Of a stretch of DNA of 64,000 bases, positions 36,016-49,300 are shown in pieces. How positions within the stretch are numbered: the stretch's first letter is position 1; the number at the start of each line of letters is the position of its first letter. The stretch is from Megaleporinus macrocephalus (taxonomy: Eukaryota > Chordata > Actinopteri > Characiformes > Anostomidae). The stretch covers positions 25,853,518 to 25,917,517 of the forward strand of contig CM038708.1 of the NCBI GenBank assembly GCA_021613375.1, in the 5' to 3' direction. The translations under genes were made by a program, and so were the position numbers. The notes under the pieces are model-generated. The model was given only the letters and a program-made list of their open reading frames with translations, ran no database searches and was not told the origin of the DNA.

Positions 36016-39000
36016 ATGACTCTTCAGATAAGCACCCACATGTGCCCATTTAGGCTTCTCCTTTTGCTGGGACTTCTGCACTGGACTTGTGGCTCCCTGG
36101 TGAAGACCAATCTTGGCCTGCGGGTGAAGAGAGGCCAGTCGGTTTACCTGCAGGAAGGAGATTTGCAGTTCCATATACCCAGAGGGAAGGATGCCTGCAA
36201 GCTGGAGGTGGTTCTAAATGAGCCTATTACGCAACGTGTCGGCACACTGTCTCCGCAGGTACGGCACCACCTTGTTTTTCTGCTTCTACATTACAACAAA
36301 TTGATTTATGCTGAGCACTTTCAGGTATGTTCAGTCTTATCTGCACAGGGCTGGTGTGTCTAGCAATTTTTCATTCTAGCTGTAACAGCACACCTGACTC
36401 CTGCTCAGTTGGAGTAAAAAATCTACAGCCACACCCGCTAGTCAGACTGAACATCACTGACCTTGCAGTTATCAAGTTTCCATTACACATTACACAAGGT
36501 TATGGCAAATAAGTTTATTTGGAGGGGCATCATAGAAGGAACTTGTTTAGGTTTAGAGGTGTACAGTGTTTCTGCCCTAGAACCATCTGTTCTGTTCAAG
36601 TGCCATCTAGGGATATTTATTTTTGGTTCCAGAGAAACTGTCTGGTTAAGACTATGTTACTCTTTTTTTAAGTTTTACTAACATCTGACAATATAACAAT
36701 TTGGTCTCACTTCTTCTGCTACCACATACAAGAACAACGTCTGTAAAACCTACCAACAGAAAAACAAGCACTTTTAACCACACAGTCGGTAATGAAATGG
36801 AAGGTCTTCCGGTGGCTTTCTCAGCTTTTCTGGCTGATCTGAGGCCACTGCATGCATAATTAGACAAACCACCTGTTTTGGAGGCTGGTAATTGTGACCC
36901 TGGGCAGAAACAGCTGCATTCGAAGGCCCGCTAAAAATTGTTTTTCTGTGTTTTTTTGCTGTTCTCATAGTTCTGTCCTCTACATTCTTTCTCAAGGTCT
37001 TTTGTGCCACTGTATGGTGGAACATTTGGAGTCAACAGGATAAGATATCCGAGTTGTGCTTTTCATTCTGTTGATCCAGCGTTAATGAGCATATTGCATG
37101 TCGCGTGAGCTTTTGATGGTGATAGAAACCGTAGTATCAAACGACATCTCATTCAGATTTGAATGGAGGATTCAGGAGGATAGGCATCTAATCAGTCCTA
37201 CTTTTAGCCCTGCACAGTGAATGTCTTGGACAAATGAGAATGTGTTGACAGGGTAACGCTGACTGGTAAAGTGATACAGCTGCTGGTTTCTATCAACAGC
37301 AGTGTGGTTTGATTTTTTTATCTTAACATTAACAAACTATTCATTTGCATAGTATATAGGGATTGTGCTGATGTCATCAACCATATTTAATTAATTTAAT
37401 CTCCAGTGAACTGTATTTAGTTATGTTATTAACTTTTCAGGAGATATTTCTGAGAAAATCAGATATCAGATGATCCAGCTGTATAAATGAGGTGAAGTCA
37501 AAGTAAATCAATCAAAAACCAGTACTTTGTCTTTGAGAGATAGGAGAAAATCAGGCTCAACTTTTGCTTTAGGTCTGAAAATCCATGGGTGTTTCAGTCC
37601 ATCCCTCTACTGTGAGAAAACAACTCAACACTATGATTTAGATTCTGAAAAGATGTGTAGATATGTAAACGCTGTTTCTCAGATATAATTGTATTTACTG
37701 ACTGGTAAATAAATGAAGGGTGGTCTCTGACTTTTGCACAGTACAATTGATTGCGAAATGAATAAAATAAAATATAAAAAATAAATGAACTGCTGTTTAA
37801 GTGATTTCTTTTGTTTGTTCTGCCTCTTTTAACACTGCAGTCTGTGGGATGGTAAAGTGTGTTTGTGATTATTTCCTCAAAGTGACCGCAGGAATGAAAA
37901 CCAAAGTCAGACATAAAAATGACTGTATGTTCTTAATTGTACTTGTTTGCTTGTAAGTCTTCACATTATGTCTGGAGCCTGTTGAAATAATGATGTGCAG
38001 TTTTAAAGTGTACTAATTGATTTTCTGTGTTTTGCTGTATCATTATGTGGCTTTTAAAAGCCGCTGAACATGTGGTGTACGGCTGCAATCTATCACAGTT
38101 ACAGAAAGTGCTGTACTCATCCTTTCATGCTTCATTCTTTCCGGGCCCCTGCAGACCTAACAGATTTATTTTGCTAGTTTTTGTCTCCCAGCCAGAGCCC
38201 AAAGTTTTTTGATTTTATACTCATTGCTTGACAGATGTCTCTTTTGTCAGGTTTTTGACTGCCACTATTTGGTCGATGAGGTGAAATATACTCACAATGG
38301 CTGTCCTATTTTAAAAGAAGATACTGTCCGACTGCGACTGTACAGGTATGGTTTTAACACACAGTTTATTTCAGTGGATGATAGCAATATTAGACATTTC
38401 TGAGACGAGAGCCTCACAAGAATCAAGAATGAAGTTCCTTTAAATGGGTAGTAATGTACCATACACTCCTCAATCCATACAGACCATATATGGAAACAAA
38501 CATTTTTTTATTTATATTTTATATATATTTATATTTTTTACATATATCTACCCATATCAGCCTATAGCTGTCTTGCCTCTCCCTATTTATAGTTAAGATA
38601 AAAGGTTCAGCCAAGACTGCTTTTTGAACGAGGAACAATACAGGACAACCAGTAAGAATAGAGAGAGACCCCAGACATGGCACCCAAAATGTAAACAATG
38701 GACATCTCTGACTTTATTAAAGTAATAAAATTAAAACAGCCATATAAAAAGAGAAATCAGGACAATACCAAATAAGCAAAATAAATAAAGAACGATGTAA
38801 ACTCAATATCAGAAAAAGTTAATTTAACCCCTTAAAATCACAAGCTAATTACACACCAAGGTTTATTATTCAGTTACTATGTGCACTACAAGGCAATCTG
38901 AGTTATTCTTAGGTTATAGAAGTGGGTAGGAAGTATCTATACTCGCCGGTAGGTCCTGGCCACTTATTTTGGAGTACATAAAAGTATGCTTAATATTCAG

Positions 39001-40352
39001 TACAATACGTACAAGAAAGATTGGTGTTTTGTTTATTACATTTTAAATCAGCATTGTTTGTCATTTTTGTATAACTGAAATAAACTGAAGTATTCTTTTG
39101 TCATAATCTTATAATAACGGTTTTGTATTTCAGGTTCACAGAGACAGAGACCTACAGTGAAGTGTTCTCACTCCATATTGAGATAATGGAACCGGACTGT
39201 AATGTTATAAAGCTCGGACCACAGACGCTGCAGGTTCCAGAGTTCTATGGTGTTTCCAATGTGCTGGATGGTAATGTGATGTCCTTCCATTACGAGCATC
39301 GATCCAACATCGAGTGCACAGTTAGGGTACTGACGCCAGAGTCTTATCTACCTGGACATGGTCAGCTGGTCACTGGAGAACCGGACAAGTTAGAGGGGCC
39401 GAGAGGAGATGAACCAGATAGCTTTGTGTCTATTCGACAACAATTAGGTATGGCATCTTCTAACATTACATCGAATGTGCAGTATGCAGTACTGTGCAAG
39501 AGCGCTGGGGGCATATCTATTTTAAAAAGCCAGACATAAGGCTTTTATTAGCTCAGCAAAATCCACTTTCTTAAATATTTATATAGTATTAATACAGAGA
39601 GTAGTGGTTTTACAAGTGTTTGTTGTTTATTTAACTCTTTTCAAGCTTTTCCTTAAGGTAACCCAGTATTATTTGCAATTATCATGGTTGGTTTGACTAC
39701 TCAGGACTTCATTAAGCTAAATCAAGATTGCTGGTGAAGGAATGTAATAAAGGTATGCAATGTCTGGGGTATTTAGGAGAAATCTGGACCTGAATTTCTT
39801 GTTCTTTAAACTGGCAAACAAGATATTATCTACTTCTTTCAGAATAAGATTCTCATTCTAATGCTTGTATTGTCTTTATGCTTATTTGCATCTGTTCTAA
39901 TGATATCTGGTGTCCTTACTGTTGACAATATGCTTGTTCCTAAGGACTAAATGTTTTATACAATAAGCTTAGCTGCCTAAGACTTTTGTAGCGTGGTACC
40001 CACACAGCTCTGCTATGAAGATGTTATTGTTATTGTTATTGTGCATTTGACTCAGATACTCAAAAGCATATTTAGTTAACATTAGTTAAGCTGATGATCT
40101 GTCGTATGTCCTGATGTTCTTAGAAAACAGTTCTTCATTTTTTCATATCTTTCAGATAATAAAGCCAGAGCCAACTGCAAGAGTGAAAGCTGCTTGAGAG
40201 GACTGAAACTAGTGAAGATTACAAAAGTTTCCTGTGAAGAGTTCTTAATGATGGGCATTCGGTATCAACATATTACTCCTCCGTCACCTGACATTGATTA
40301 CATTGCTATCAAGCTGGACCTCACGGACACCAGGAGCAAGAGCATCATCCAG
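36016..40352 (+). CDS. frem1: frem1 coding exons 1-4: signal peptide and N-terminal domain
   Basis: Residues 1-283. The start at 36,016 gives a hydrophobic core ([13 protein letters not shown]) typical of a signal peptide with cleavage near residue 26. It is followed by [25 protein letters not shown] and EPITQRVG, which match the FREM1/FREM2/FRAS1 N-terminal domain. Exon 2 carries the [18 protein letters not shown] segment, exon 3 [11 protein letters not shown] and [10 protein letters not shown], and exon 4 [16 protein letters not shown]. Intron 1 (36,259-38,250) is about 2 kb and holds no recognised gene. The context around the ATG (GGAGGATGA) is shared with an upstream frame's stop. Confidence 0.93.
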
Positions 40353-43300
40353 GTATGTAAGACAGCATGGCACTGTATTTAAAGTTGATGTAAAGCAGTT
40401 GTTCAGATGTTTACCGCTTCTAGATGTTATTGTCCTCAAATGACTGTATTTACAACTATAAACAGTCTGTGTGTTCCAATTGTTTGCTTCATCCAGTCAG
40501 AGCAAGCCTGGATTCCAGTGACAATTAAAGGTGCTGTCCCCAACCAGCCCCCCAAACCTGCCTTCATGTCCATGTTCATCCTAGAGGTGGACCAGTTTAT
40601 CCTGACTCCATTCTCCACAGCCACTCTGGATGCAGTAGATGCCGAGACCCCTAAAAACAGGCTGGTCTTCAATATTACCAAGCCTCCTCGTGAGGGCTTC
40701 ATCACTCATTTGTCTGACCACACTAAGCCTATCTCATCATTCACCTGGATGGACCTCAATGACATGCTCATCAGCTACCAGCCCCCTAATTCCAGTCATA
40801 CACAGCGCAGAAACTATGAGGTACCTGTTTTATATTTGTGATCATATTTACTTACATATGATTATTTAAGTGAATAGACTACAACTATTAGACTGTGGGT
40901 GTTTCTTAATACCAAGAATGCAAGACCGTACTTGTGTTCTTGAGAGGAGCTTTCCTAACTAGTTACCTTGCAAGAACACAAGGACAAAGAAACGTATCTG
41001 AGTTTGAGATATGCTGTGTGCTTGCTATTGCACAATAGCCAGTCCAGCTGATTTCACCACCTCTGAGGGGCTGTTTAGTAGCTGTCAGGATATTAAACAG
41101 GGAGTATAATAAAATAAAGCTGAAGTCTGTCAGCTATGATTACAGTGATCATTTTGTTTAATTTTTTTTGTTTTAAGAGCCAGCAGTGGGTTAAACGTCT
41201 GGATTTTGATAAATGAATATAACTTGATAATAAATAACTTGATAATAAATGAATATAACTCCAGGGTATGAGACAATCTGAGTAGAATTCGGAGAAATGG
41301 AATAGAAAAAATGCTACAGCTGTCATTGCTGAGGCGTTATTTCAGGCTCAGGAGAGAGATAAAGATTGCAATGTTAATCTAAACAAGGCCTTTCAGAACA
41401 AACTTTTATGTTATTTATGGTTTGTACCAAATTGGCAACTTGAATGTTCAGTTATTGCCTCATTTTATTCTTTGTAATTTAAATGTAGTGTACTTTTTAA
41501 TGTACAGCTGCGGGTACTCAGCTGCAGTGAATGCTGGGTATTTCTGTTCGTGCTCATCTACAAGTCACCAATCTATGCTTCCTTCAAAAGTGAGCTGACT
41601 GAGATTTTACTTTCTATATCTTTGCAGTAAATTAATTTAATCATTTAAGCTTCCATGAATTCCTCAATTCACTTCTTTTTTTTATCATCACAAATCCTTT
41701 TTTCAGTTTGTTTTGTTTGTATCACTAACCTTCTTACGCACAGCATGGGTCAAAATTTATCCTGTATTTACTAAGGAATTTGATAGAAAACAGTTGACAT
41801 TTGTATATATTTGCAGTCAGGAGCAATTATATAGAGAAAAGAAAAGCAACAAAAATTAAGATGGATGGGTTTTTTTTGGACAGTGAGACAGTGAGGGTCT
41901 ACAACTATTTGGATAGGGGAAGGGGCAGTGTTGGCCTACCTCTAGTGTATGATTTCAGACATTACAAACTAGAAAATGTTTAGGTTTTTAGAGAACCTTA
42001 TGCATAACGAAGCTTAGGTATAGCTTATATAGCTAACTAACCTCCTAATATAGTGTATCAGTGTTGTGATGATAACCACATTACCATCATACCACGGTCA
42101 TGTAATGAATACTGCGGGAGCTCATTACCATGATTAACACTTTTTTTTTACTTGTGCCAGTGAAATATGATTTTTCACACTTGGCATCAGTTTACTACAT
42201 CACTAAAGATGTAAAAAAGAAGGTTGCTAGAAAGTTAATTGCATATGTCTGCATATCCAATAACAGGCAAAGATGAAACACCACACTTGGGTTTCACATT
42301 AATGGCAGCAGAAACACTATAAGCTACTATTTTCAAGTTAAAACAAAAATGCCAGTATAATAACATTTAGTCAGAAGTTCCAGCCACATGTTTTCCAGTT
42401 CCTAATAGTCACAGATAGGGAACGAATATTTCTTGTATTATAATATTTAAACTTTTATTTTGGTATGACAACAGCACATATATGAAGTAGTCTATCTCCA
42501 CTGTTTACGTAAAGATCTCTTCTCCCCTGTAAATCAGTCATAAACACTTCTGGTAGTAACATTGTGGTTATGTGTAACTGAGCCTTTGGCCTTCACTCTG
42601 CTAGGTAGAGTTTGAGGTCCACGATTTCTACTTCGAGAAAAGCCAGCCTGTGATGGTCCACGTGTCAATCAGGACAGCAGATACTAACGCACCAAGAGTG
42701 TCTTGGAACATGGGTGGGTATTCTGTTCTGGTGAAAATGTTACTGTAGCTGTAGCAAAATTTTACTAAACAATGATGTGCTTATACGCATGCTGGTATGT
42801 CTGTAGGTCTCAGTCTTTTAGAAGGTCAGTCCCGTCCCATTACGTGGGAGCAGCTCCAGATTGTGGATAATGATGACCTAAAAGCAGTGAGAATCATCAC
42901 TGTAGATGGTTTACAGCACGGGAGACTGACCGTTCGAGGTGTGTGATTATGATTGGCTCCCTCGTCTACATCAGCTCATGAAGCTCTCTCTCTTTAAAAA
43001 AAAGATTTTATCCTGTTTCAGCATTTCGTTTTCAATGACTGCTTTTAGGTGGTAAAGGGTTCATGTTTACCGTGAGTGACATCAAGGCCGGAGTGGTCCG
43101 CTATCACCATGACGACAGCGATACCACTAAAGATTTTGTGATTTTTCGGATCACTGATGGCCGTCACCAGACCAGACACAAGTTCCCCATCAACATCCTG
43201 CCTAAGGATGACAGTCCACCTTTCCTCATCACCAATATGGTCTTGGAACTGTCTGAGGGGCAAACAGTTCTTCTCAGAGGGTCTATACTGCAAGCCTCAG

Positions 43301-46300
43301 ATATGGACTCCAGTGATGATTACATCATGTTCAACATCACCAGACCTCCTCAAGCAGGAGAGATCATGAAGATGCCAGGTCCAGGAATCACAGGTGCAGA
43401 AAACAGGATTACTTTGCTTTTGTTTAACATCCTCTTAGCTTGTGCACTTTTATTCAAACATTGTCTGCGGTTTCATGACTTGGGGCGGTTTGTGTTTTCT
43501 TTGTAGGCTATCCTGTAACACGTTTTCTCCAAAAGGATCTCTTCCATTCAATCATCTACTACAGGCATTTTGGCAATGAAGTATTTGATGATTCTTTGGA
43601 GGTGGTTCTGTCGGACTTCCATGATCCTCCCAATCTCTCAGACCCTCAGGTAAAGTTGATTCTGCTGTATTTGTTCAAGCTTAAAACCCAAATTGTTATT
43701 TACCTTCTAATTTCATACTATGTGCAAATTTCTGTCTGACACCTTTTATTTTTACGTTTGCAGGTCATTGTGATTCAAATTCAGCCTGTCCCCGATCAGC
43801 CACCTAAAGAGGTTCCAGGAACCACACGGTACCTAGTAGTCAAAGAGACAGATGTGGTGTATCTGGCCAAGCAGCATCTGCATTTTGTTGACTTGGAGTC
43901 ACCAGACAGTGAGCTTACCTACACTGTCACCACCCCACCTTACTACAGTAATACATATGGGTAGGTACTTGTTAGAACAAACCACAATATCTTTATAGTT
44001 TGATACCTATGAGTAAACTAATAATAAAACAAAATAGTAATATAAAGCCTAAATAATGATAAACATGAAAGTATGTCTAAAAAGATGCTTTGGTGATGCA
44101 TTTATAAGCAATTTCAGTGACGTTTGCCACATTTATTTGTGTATATGCTTTTGTTTATCAGTGGTGCTGATGCTGGGAGGCTATTCCTGGTTGACAGCAT
44201 CCCAAAATTGACGAAGGATGCCAATGCCCCTGTGCTCAGGCTTTTCACACAGGTAAAAAAGATTTGGCCATTGTCTTTTCTCACAGGTAGTTTAAGGTGA
44301 ATGAAACTCTAACAGTCTCATTTTCTCCACTTAGCATGCTGTCAACTACCTGAAGGTGGCATACATGCCTCCTATCCAGGACATCGGGCCTTACCCTCAG
44401 CACATTCAGTTTGTCCTGTCCGTGACCAGCCAGCAAGGCCGCACCACCACTGGAGTCTGCTTCAACATCACGGTGCTGCCAGTAGACAATCAGGCCCCAG
44501 AGGTAACCACTACCCCCTGTTCAGTTCAAAGCAAAAGTGGCAGTGATATGCATAAGTACTGTTTCAAAACATTGTAAATTGCATATAATTGAATAGCATA
44601 AATAGAGTTTTTCACTTTATTTTAACAGTCAGCAACATCAAAACCCTATGCAGCCACACCAGTCACGGTTAAAATACATAAATCCTTTACAGTTTTTTTA
44701 AAAGAAATCCCATTCTCAGTGCAGTCCCTGCAACAGTGGAAGCATTTCTTACAATATTATATTGCCTGTGCAACTACATAGCTAAAAGCAGACAACGTCA
44801 GTCAATCACTACAACACTGTCACCAAATGGAGAGGTTTCTTTGATCACTGTGCGAATACTGATGTATAAAATGCTAAATTTATGTATCAGAATTGGTCTA
44901 CATTTTGCTGCTGACCTCAAAAAAAGACACAAACTGTTTTTATTATATCTGTCTGTCAATAGTAACGAAAACAAAAAGATGCAAAATATATTCAAAGTAA
45001 ATTAAACACCTACTAAACAGCTAATCATGGCACAATCCTTTCTCACCTCTCTGTCAGGCCATAACACTTCATCCTGTCTGTGGGCCATCAGACTTGATGT
45101 ACTGCTATCTAAGACAAAGTGTGAAAAACATTCTTATGTAAAACATATTTTTTAAATACATATACAATGGTTGTTGTATGTAATATTTTTACATGTCAGG
45201 ACTTACCCAGTGAATCACTGTGACAGCAGTGACACGAAGTGGACATAGCTTATTTCTTACATTCTGTTTTGTATTTTGCAGTAGAAGCCTTGTGCTGTTG
45301 GCTGACAGGGGGGAAGTGTGAATGTGTAGTTGGATGTTTGTACTTAGCGTTTTCAGTCTTTGTGACACAGCGTATTATGCTAAATGCTCACTCGTATTAG
45401 TTACTGGCTGTACTTTATTCTCAGAAATCATCAACTTAGTGTGAAAGTAGTGATTTAAAACTATTGATTGGTAGTGTTCTTAAATTTTTGACTAGTAGTG
45501 ATCTAAAACTGTTGACTGGCAGTGTTAAACTTTTGACTGGTAGTGTTCTTAAACCCTTGAGTGGTAGTGTTCTTAAACGTTTGAGTGGCAGTGTTAAACT
45601 TTTGACTGGTAGTGTTCTTAAACTTTTGACTAGTAGTGTTCTTAAACCCTTGAGTGGTATTGTTCTTAAACTTTTGACTAGTAGTGTTCTTAAACCCTTG
45701 AGTGGTAGTGTTCTTAAACTTTTGACTAGTAGTGTTTCTAAACCCTTGACTGGTAGTGTTCTTAAACCCTTGACTGGTAGTGTTCTTAAACCCTTGACTG
45801 GTAGTGTTCTTAAACTCTTGAGTGGTAGTGTTCTTAAACTTTTGACTAGTAGTGTTCTTAAACCCTTGAGTGGTAATGCTCTTAAACTCTTGAGTGGTAG
45901 TGTTCTTAAACTTTTGAGTGGTAGTGTTCTTAAACCCTTGAGTGGTAGTGTTTCTAAACCCTTGACTGGTAGTTCTTAAACTTTTGACCAGAAGTGTTCT
46001 TAAACTCTTGAGTGGTAGTGTTCTTAAACGTTTGACTGGTAGTGTTCTTAAACGTTTGAGTGGTAGTGTTCTTAAACTTTTGACCAGAAGTGTTCTTAAA
46101 CGTTTGAGTGGTAGTGTTCTTAAACGTTTGAGTGGTAGTGTTCTTAAACGTTTGAGTGGTAGTGTTCTTAAACTTTTGACTGGTAGTGTTCTTAAGCGTT
46201 TGAGTGGTAGTGTTCTTAAACTTTTGACTGGTAGTGTTCTTAAACGTTTGAGTGGTAGTGTTCTTAAACGTTTGAGTGGTAGTGTTCTTAAACTTTTGAC

Positions 46301-49300
46301 CAGTAGTGTTCTTAAACGTTTGAGTGGTAGTGTTCTTAAACTTTTGACTGGTAGTGTTCTTAAACGTTTGACTGGTAGTGTTCTTAAACTTTTGACCAGA
46401 AGTGTTCTTAAACGTTTGACTGGTAGTGTTCTTAAACTTTTGACTGGTAGTGTTCTTAAACTTTTGACCAGAAGTGTTCTTAATCTTTTGACCAGAAGTG
46501 TTCTTAAACTTTTGACCAGAAGTGTTCTTAAACTTTTGAGTGGTAGTGTTCTTAAACTTTTGAGTGGTAGTGTTCTTAAACTTTTGAGTGGTAGTGTTCT
46601 TAAACTTTTGAGTGATAGTATTCTTAAACGTTTGAGTGGTATTGTTCTTAAACGTTTCAGTGGTAGTGTTCTTAAACTTTTGACCAGAAGTGTTCTTAAA
46701 TGTTTGACCGGTAGTGTTCTTAAACTTTTGACTGGTAGTGTTCTTAAACTTTTGACCAGAAGTGTTCTTAATCTTTTGACCAGAAGTGTTCTTAAACTTT
46801 TGACCAGAAGTGTTCTTAAACGTTTGACTGGTAGTGTTCTTAAACTTTTGAGTGGTAGTGTTTTTAAACGTTTGACTGGTAGTGTTCTTAAACGTTTAAG
46901 TGGTAGTGTTCTTAAACGTTTGACCAGAAGTGTTCTTAAACTCTTGAGTGGTAGTGTTCTTAAACGTTTGACTGGTAGTGTTCTTAAACGTTTGAGTGGT
47001 AGTGTTCTTAAACTTTTGACCAGAAGTGTTCTTAAACGTTTGAGTGGTAGTGTTCTTAAACGTTTGAGTGGTAGTGTTCTTAAACGTTTGAGTGGTAGTG
47101 TTCTTAAACTTTTGACTGGTAGTGTTCTTAAGCGTTTGAGTGGTAGTGTTCTTAAACGTTTGAGTGGTAGTGTTTTTAAACGTTTGAGTGGTAGTGTTCT
47201 TAAACTTTTGACCAGTAGTGTTCTTAAACGTTTGAGTGGTAGTGTTCTTAAACTTTTGACTGGTAGTGTTCTTAAACGTTTGACTGGTAGTGTTCTTAAA
47301 CTTTTGACTGGTAGTGTTCTTAAACTTTTGACCAGAAGTGTTCTTAATCTTTTGACCAGAAGTGTTCTTAAACTTTTGACCAGAAGTGTTCTTAAACTTT
47401 TGAGTGGTAGTGTTCTTAAACTTTTGAGTGATAGTGTTCTTAAACTTTTGAGTGGTAGTGTTCTTAAACTTTTGAGTGGTATTGTTCTTAAACGTTTCAG
47501 TGGTAGTGTTCTTAAACTTTTGACCAGAAGTGTTCTTAAATGTTTGACTGGTAGTGTTCTTAAACTTTTGACTGGTAGTGTTCTTAAACTTTTGACCAGA
47601 AGTGTTCTTAAACTTTTGACCAGAAGTGTTCTTAAACTTTTGACCAGAAGTGTTCTTAAACTTTTGAGTGGTAGTGTTTTTAAACTTTTGAGTGGTAGTG
47701 TTCTTAAACTTTTGAGTGGTAGTGTTCTTAAACTTTTGAGTGATAGTGTTCTTAAAAGTTTCAGTGGTAGTGTTCTTAAACGTTTGAGTGGTAGTGTTCT
47801 TAAACGTTTGAGTGGTAGTGTTCTTAAACGTTTGAGTGGTAGTGGTAGCAGTGTAGGCTGTACATTCTCAGTAGATCTCAGGGTCGGACAGTGAAGACAG
47901 TTAACCTTAAATAATGCTGCTGACTCTCAGGTGCACGTGAACCAGCTGACGGTGGATGAGGGTGGAGAATGCTGGGTAAGTGTGGACCACTTGCGCCTGA
48001 CTGATGTGGACTCTCTGGAGGACTCTCTGCGTGTGGAGCTGAAGAGAAGGCCTCAGCATGGAGAGGTGTATCTGGATGGCGCCCCCTTGAGTCAGGGACA
48101 GACCTTCACTGTTAGGGACTTGAAAAACCTAAAAGTTAGGTCAGATATGCAGCATTTTATTCACATTTTTGTTGTTTTACATTTCTTAGCAATTATGTAA
48201 TACATTTTTCACTTTAGTGTAATATTCCACTATTTTAACAGTTCTCAGTAAAATGATTGTTACTCATTTTCCTCCACAGATATCACCATGATAGTTCAGA
48301 AGCAGATCGAGATGTCATTGAATGCATAGCCACGGATGGAGTGAATTCAGTGGGCTTTGTTTTGCCTATTAAGGTAACCGAGTGTACAAAGTGTAAAAAG
48401 TATATTCAGACATTTAAACATTTTGAAGTTTGCTGTTTTAACAAAACCAGACTTGATTAAATGGAATCACATTAATTGACAGGTGACTCTAGTGAATGAT
48501 GAAGTGCCAGTGCTGGTGCCGGAGTTGAAGCCTGTTCTGGAATGTGCAGAGGGACAGGATGTTGTGATCACTGCAGAGTACATCTACGCAACAGATGCTG
48601 ATAGTGATGACAGCAGGCTGACTTATATGATTGCCCGTCAGCCTTATTACGGTGTAGTTCTGAAAAATGGTGTAATAGTGGACAGATTTGTTCAGGAGGA
48701 CATAAAAGCTGGGATCATCACATATAAACACACAGGTACTATGACTAAATCTTTTCTATTTGAATTATTTGGCTTTAGACCATCTGCAGTTAGTCAGACT
48801 GGTGTGGTATTTTACATAGATGTGTTTTATATATAAGTGTATTTAAATCATTGTCATGGTTTAATGGTGTCATCAGTTATATGATTTAACACAATGATAT
48901 AACTTATATTCCTAAGGACAGGAGATTGGATTGCTCCCTCGTTATGACACCATCACGTTTGTAATCTCCGATGGACAGACAGATCTAGTTCCTGTTTGCT
49001 GCTATGAGAGAACTCGAGTGCTCAACAAACCGGCACCTCGTCTAGAGGACTCTTTGCCAGTCTACGACCTCAATGTTACTGTCTATCCAGTGGACAACCA
49101 ACCACCCTCTATTACTATTGGTATCCTTTTTTTCTGAACTAGTAATTTTATCAGAAATTTGGTTAATTCTATGTTTATGTATTGTAGACAAACTGTGCAA
49201 GTGACAGACTATACTTCCATAAATTAAAATATATTAAACCATTAAAATGTATTTGAATATTACATTTTAGACTTATTATTAAATTCCATTAACCATTTGA

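Noticed and set aside
45464..47894. Two long open frames of repeating [16 protein letters not shown] octapeptides (171 and 636 codons).
   Set aside because: They arise because the 24-bp unit is a multiple of three and lacks stops. They lie inside a frem1 intron, are not in frame with flanking exons (a stop at 44,575-44,577 blocks read-through) and have no start or splice context.
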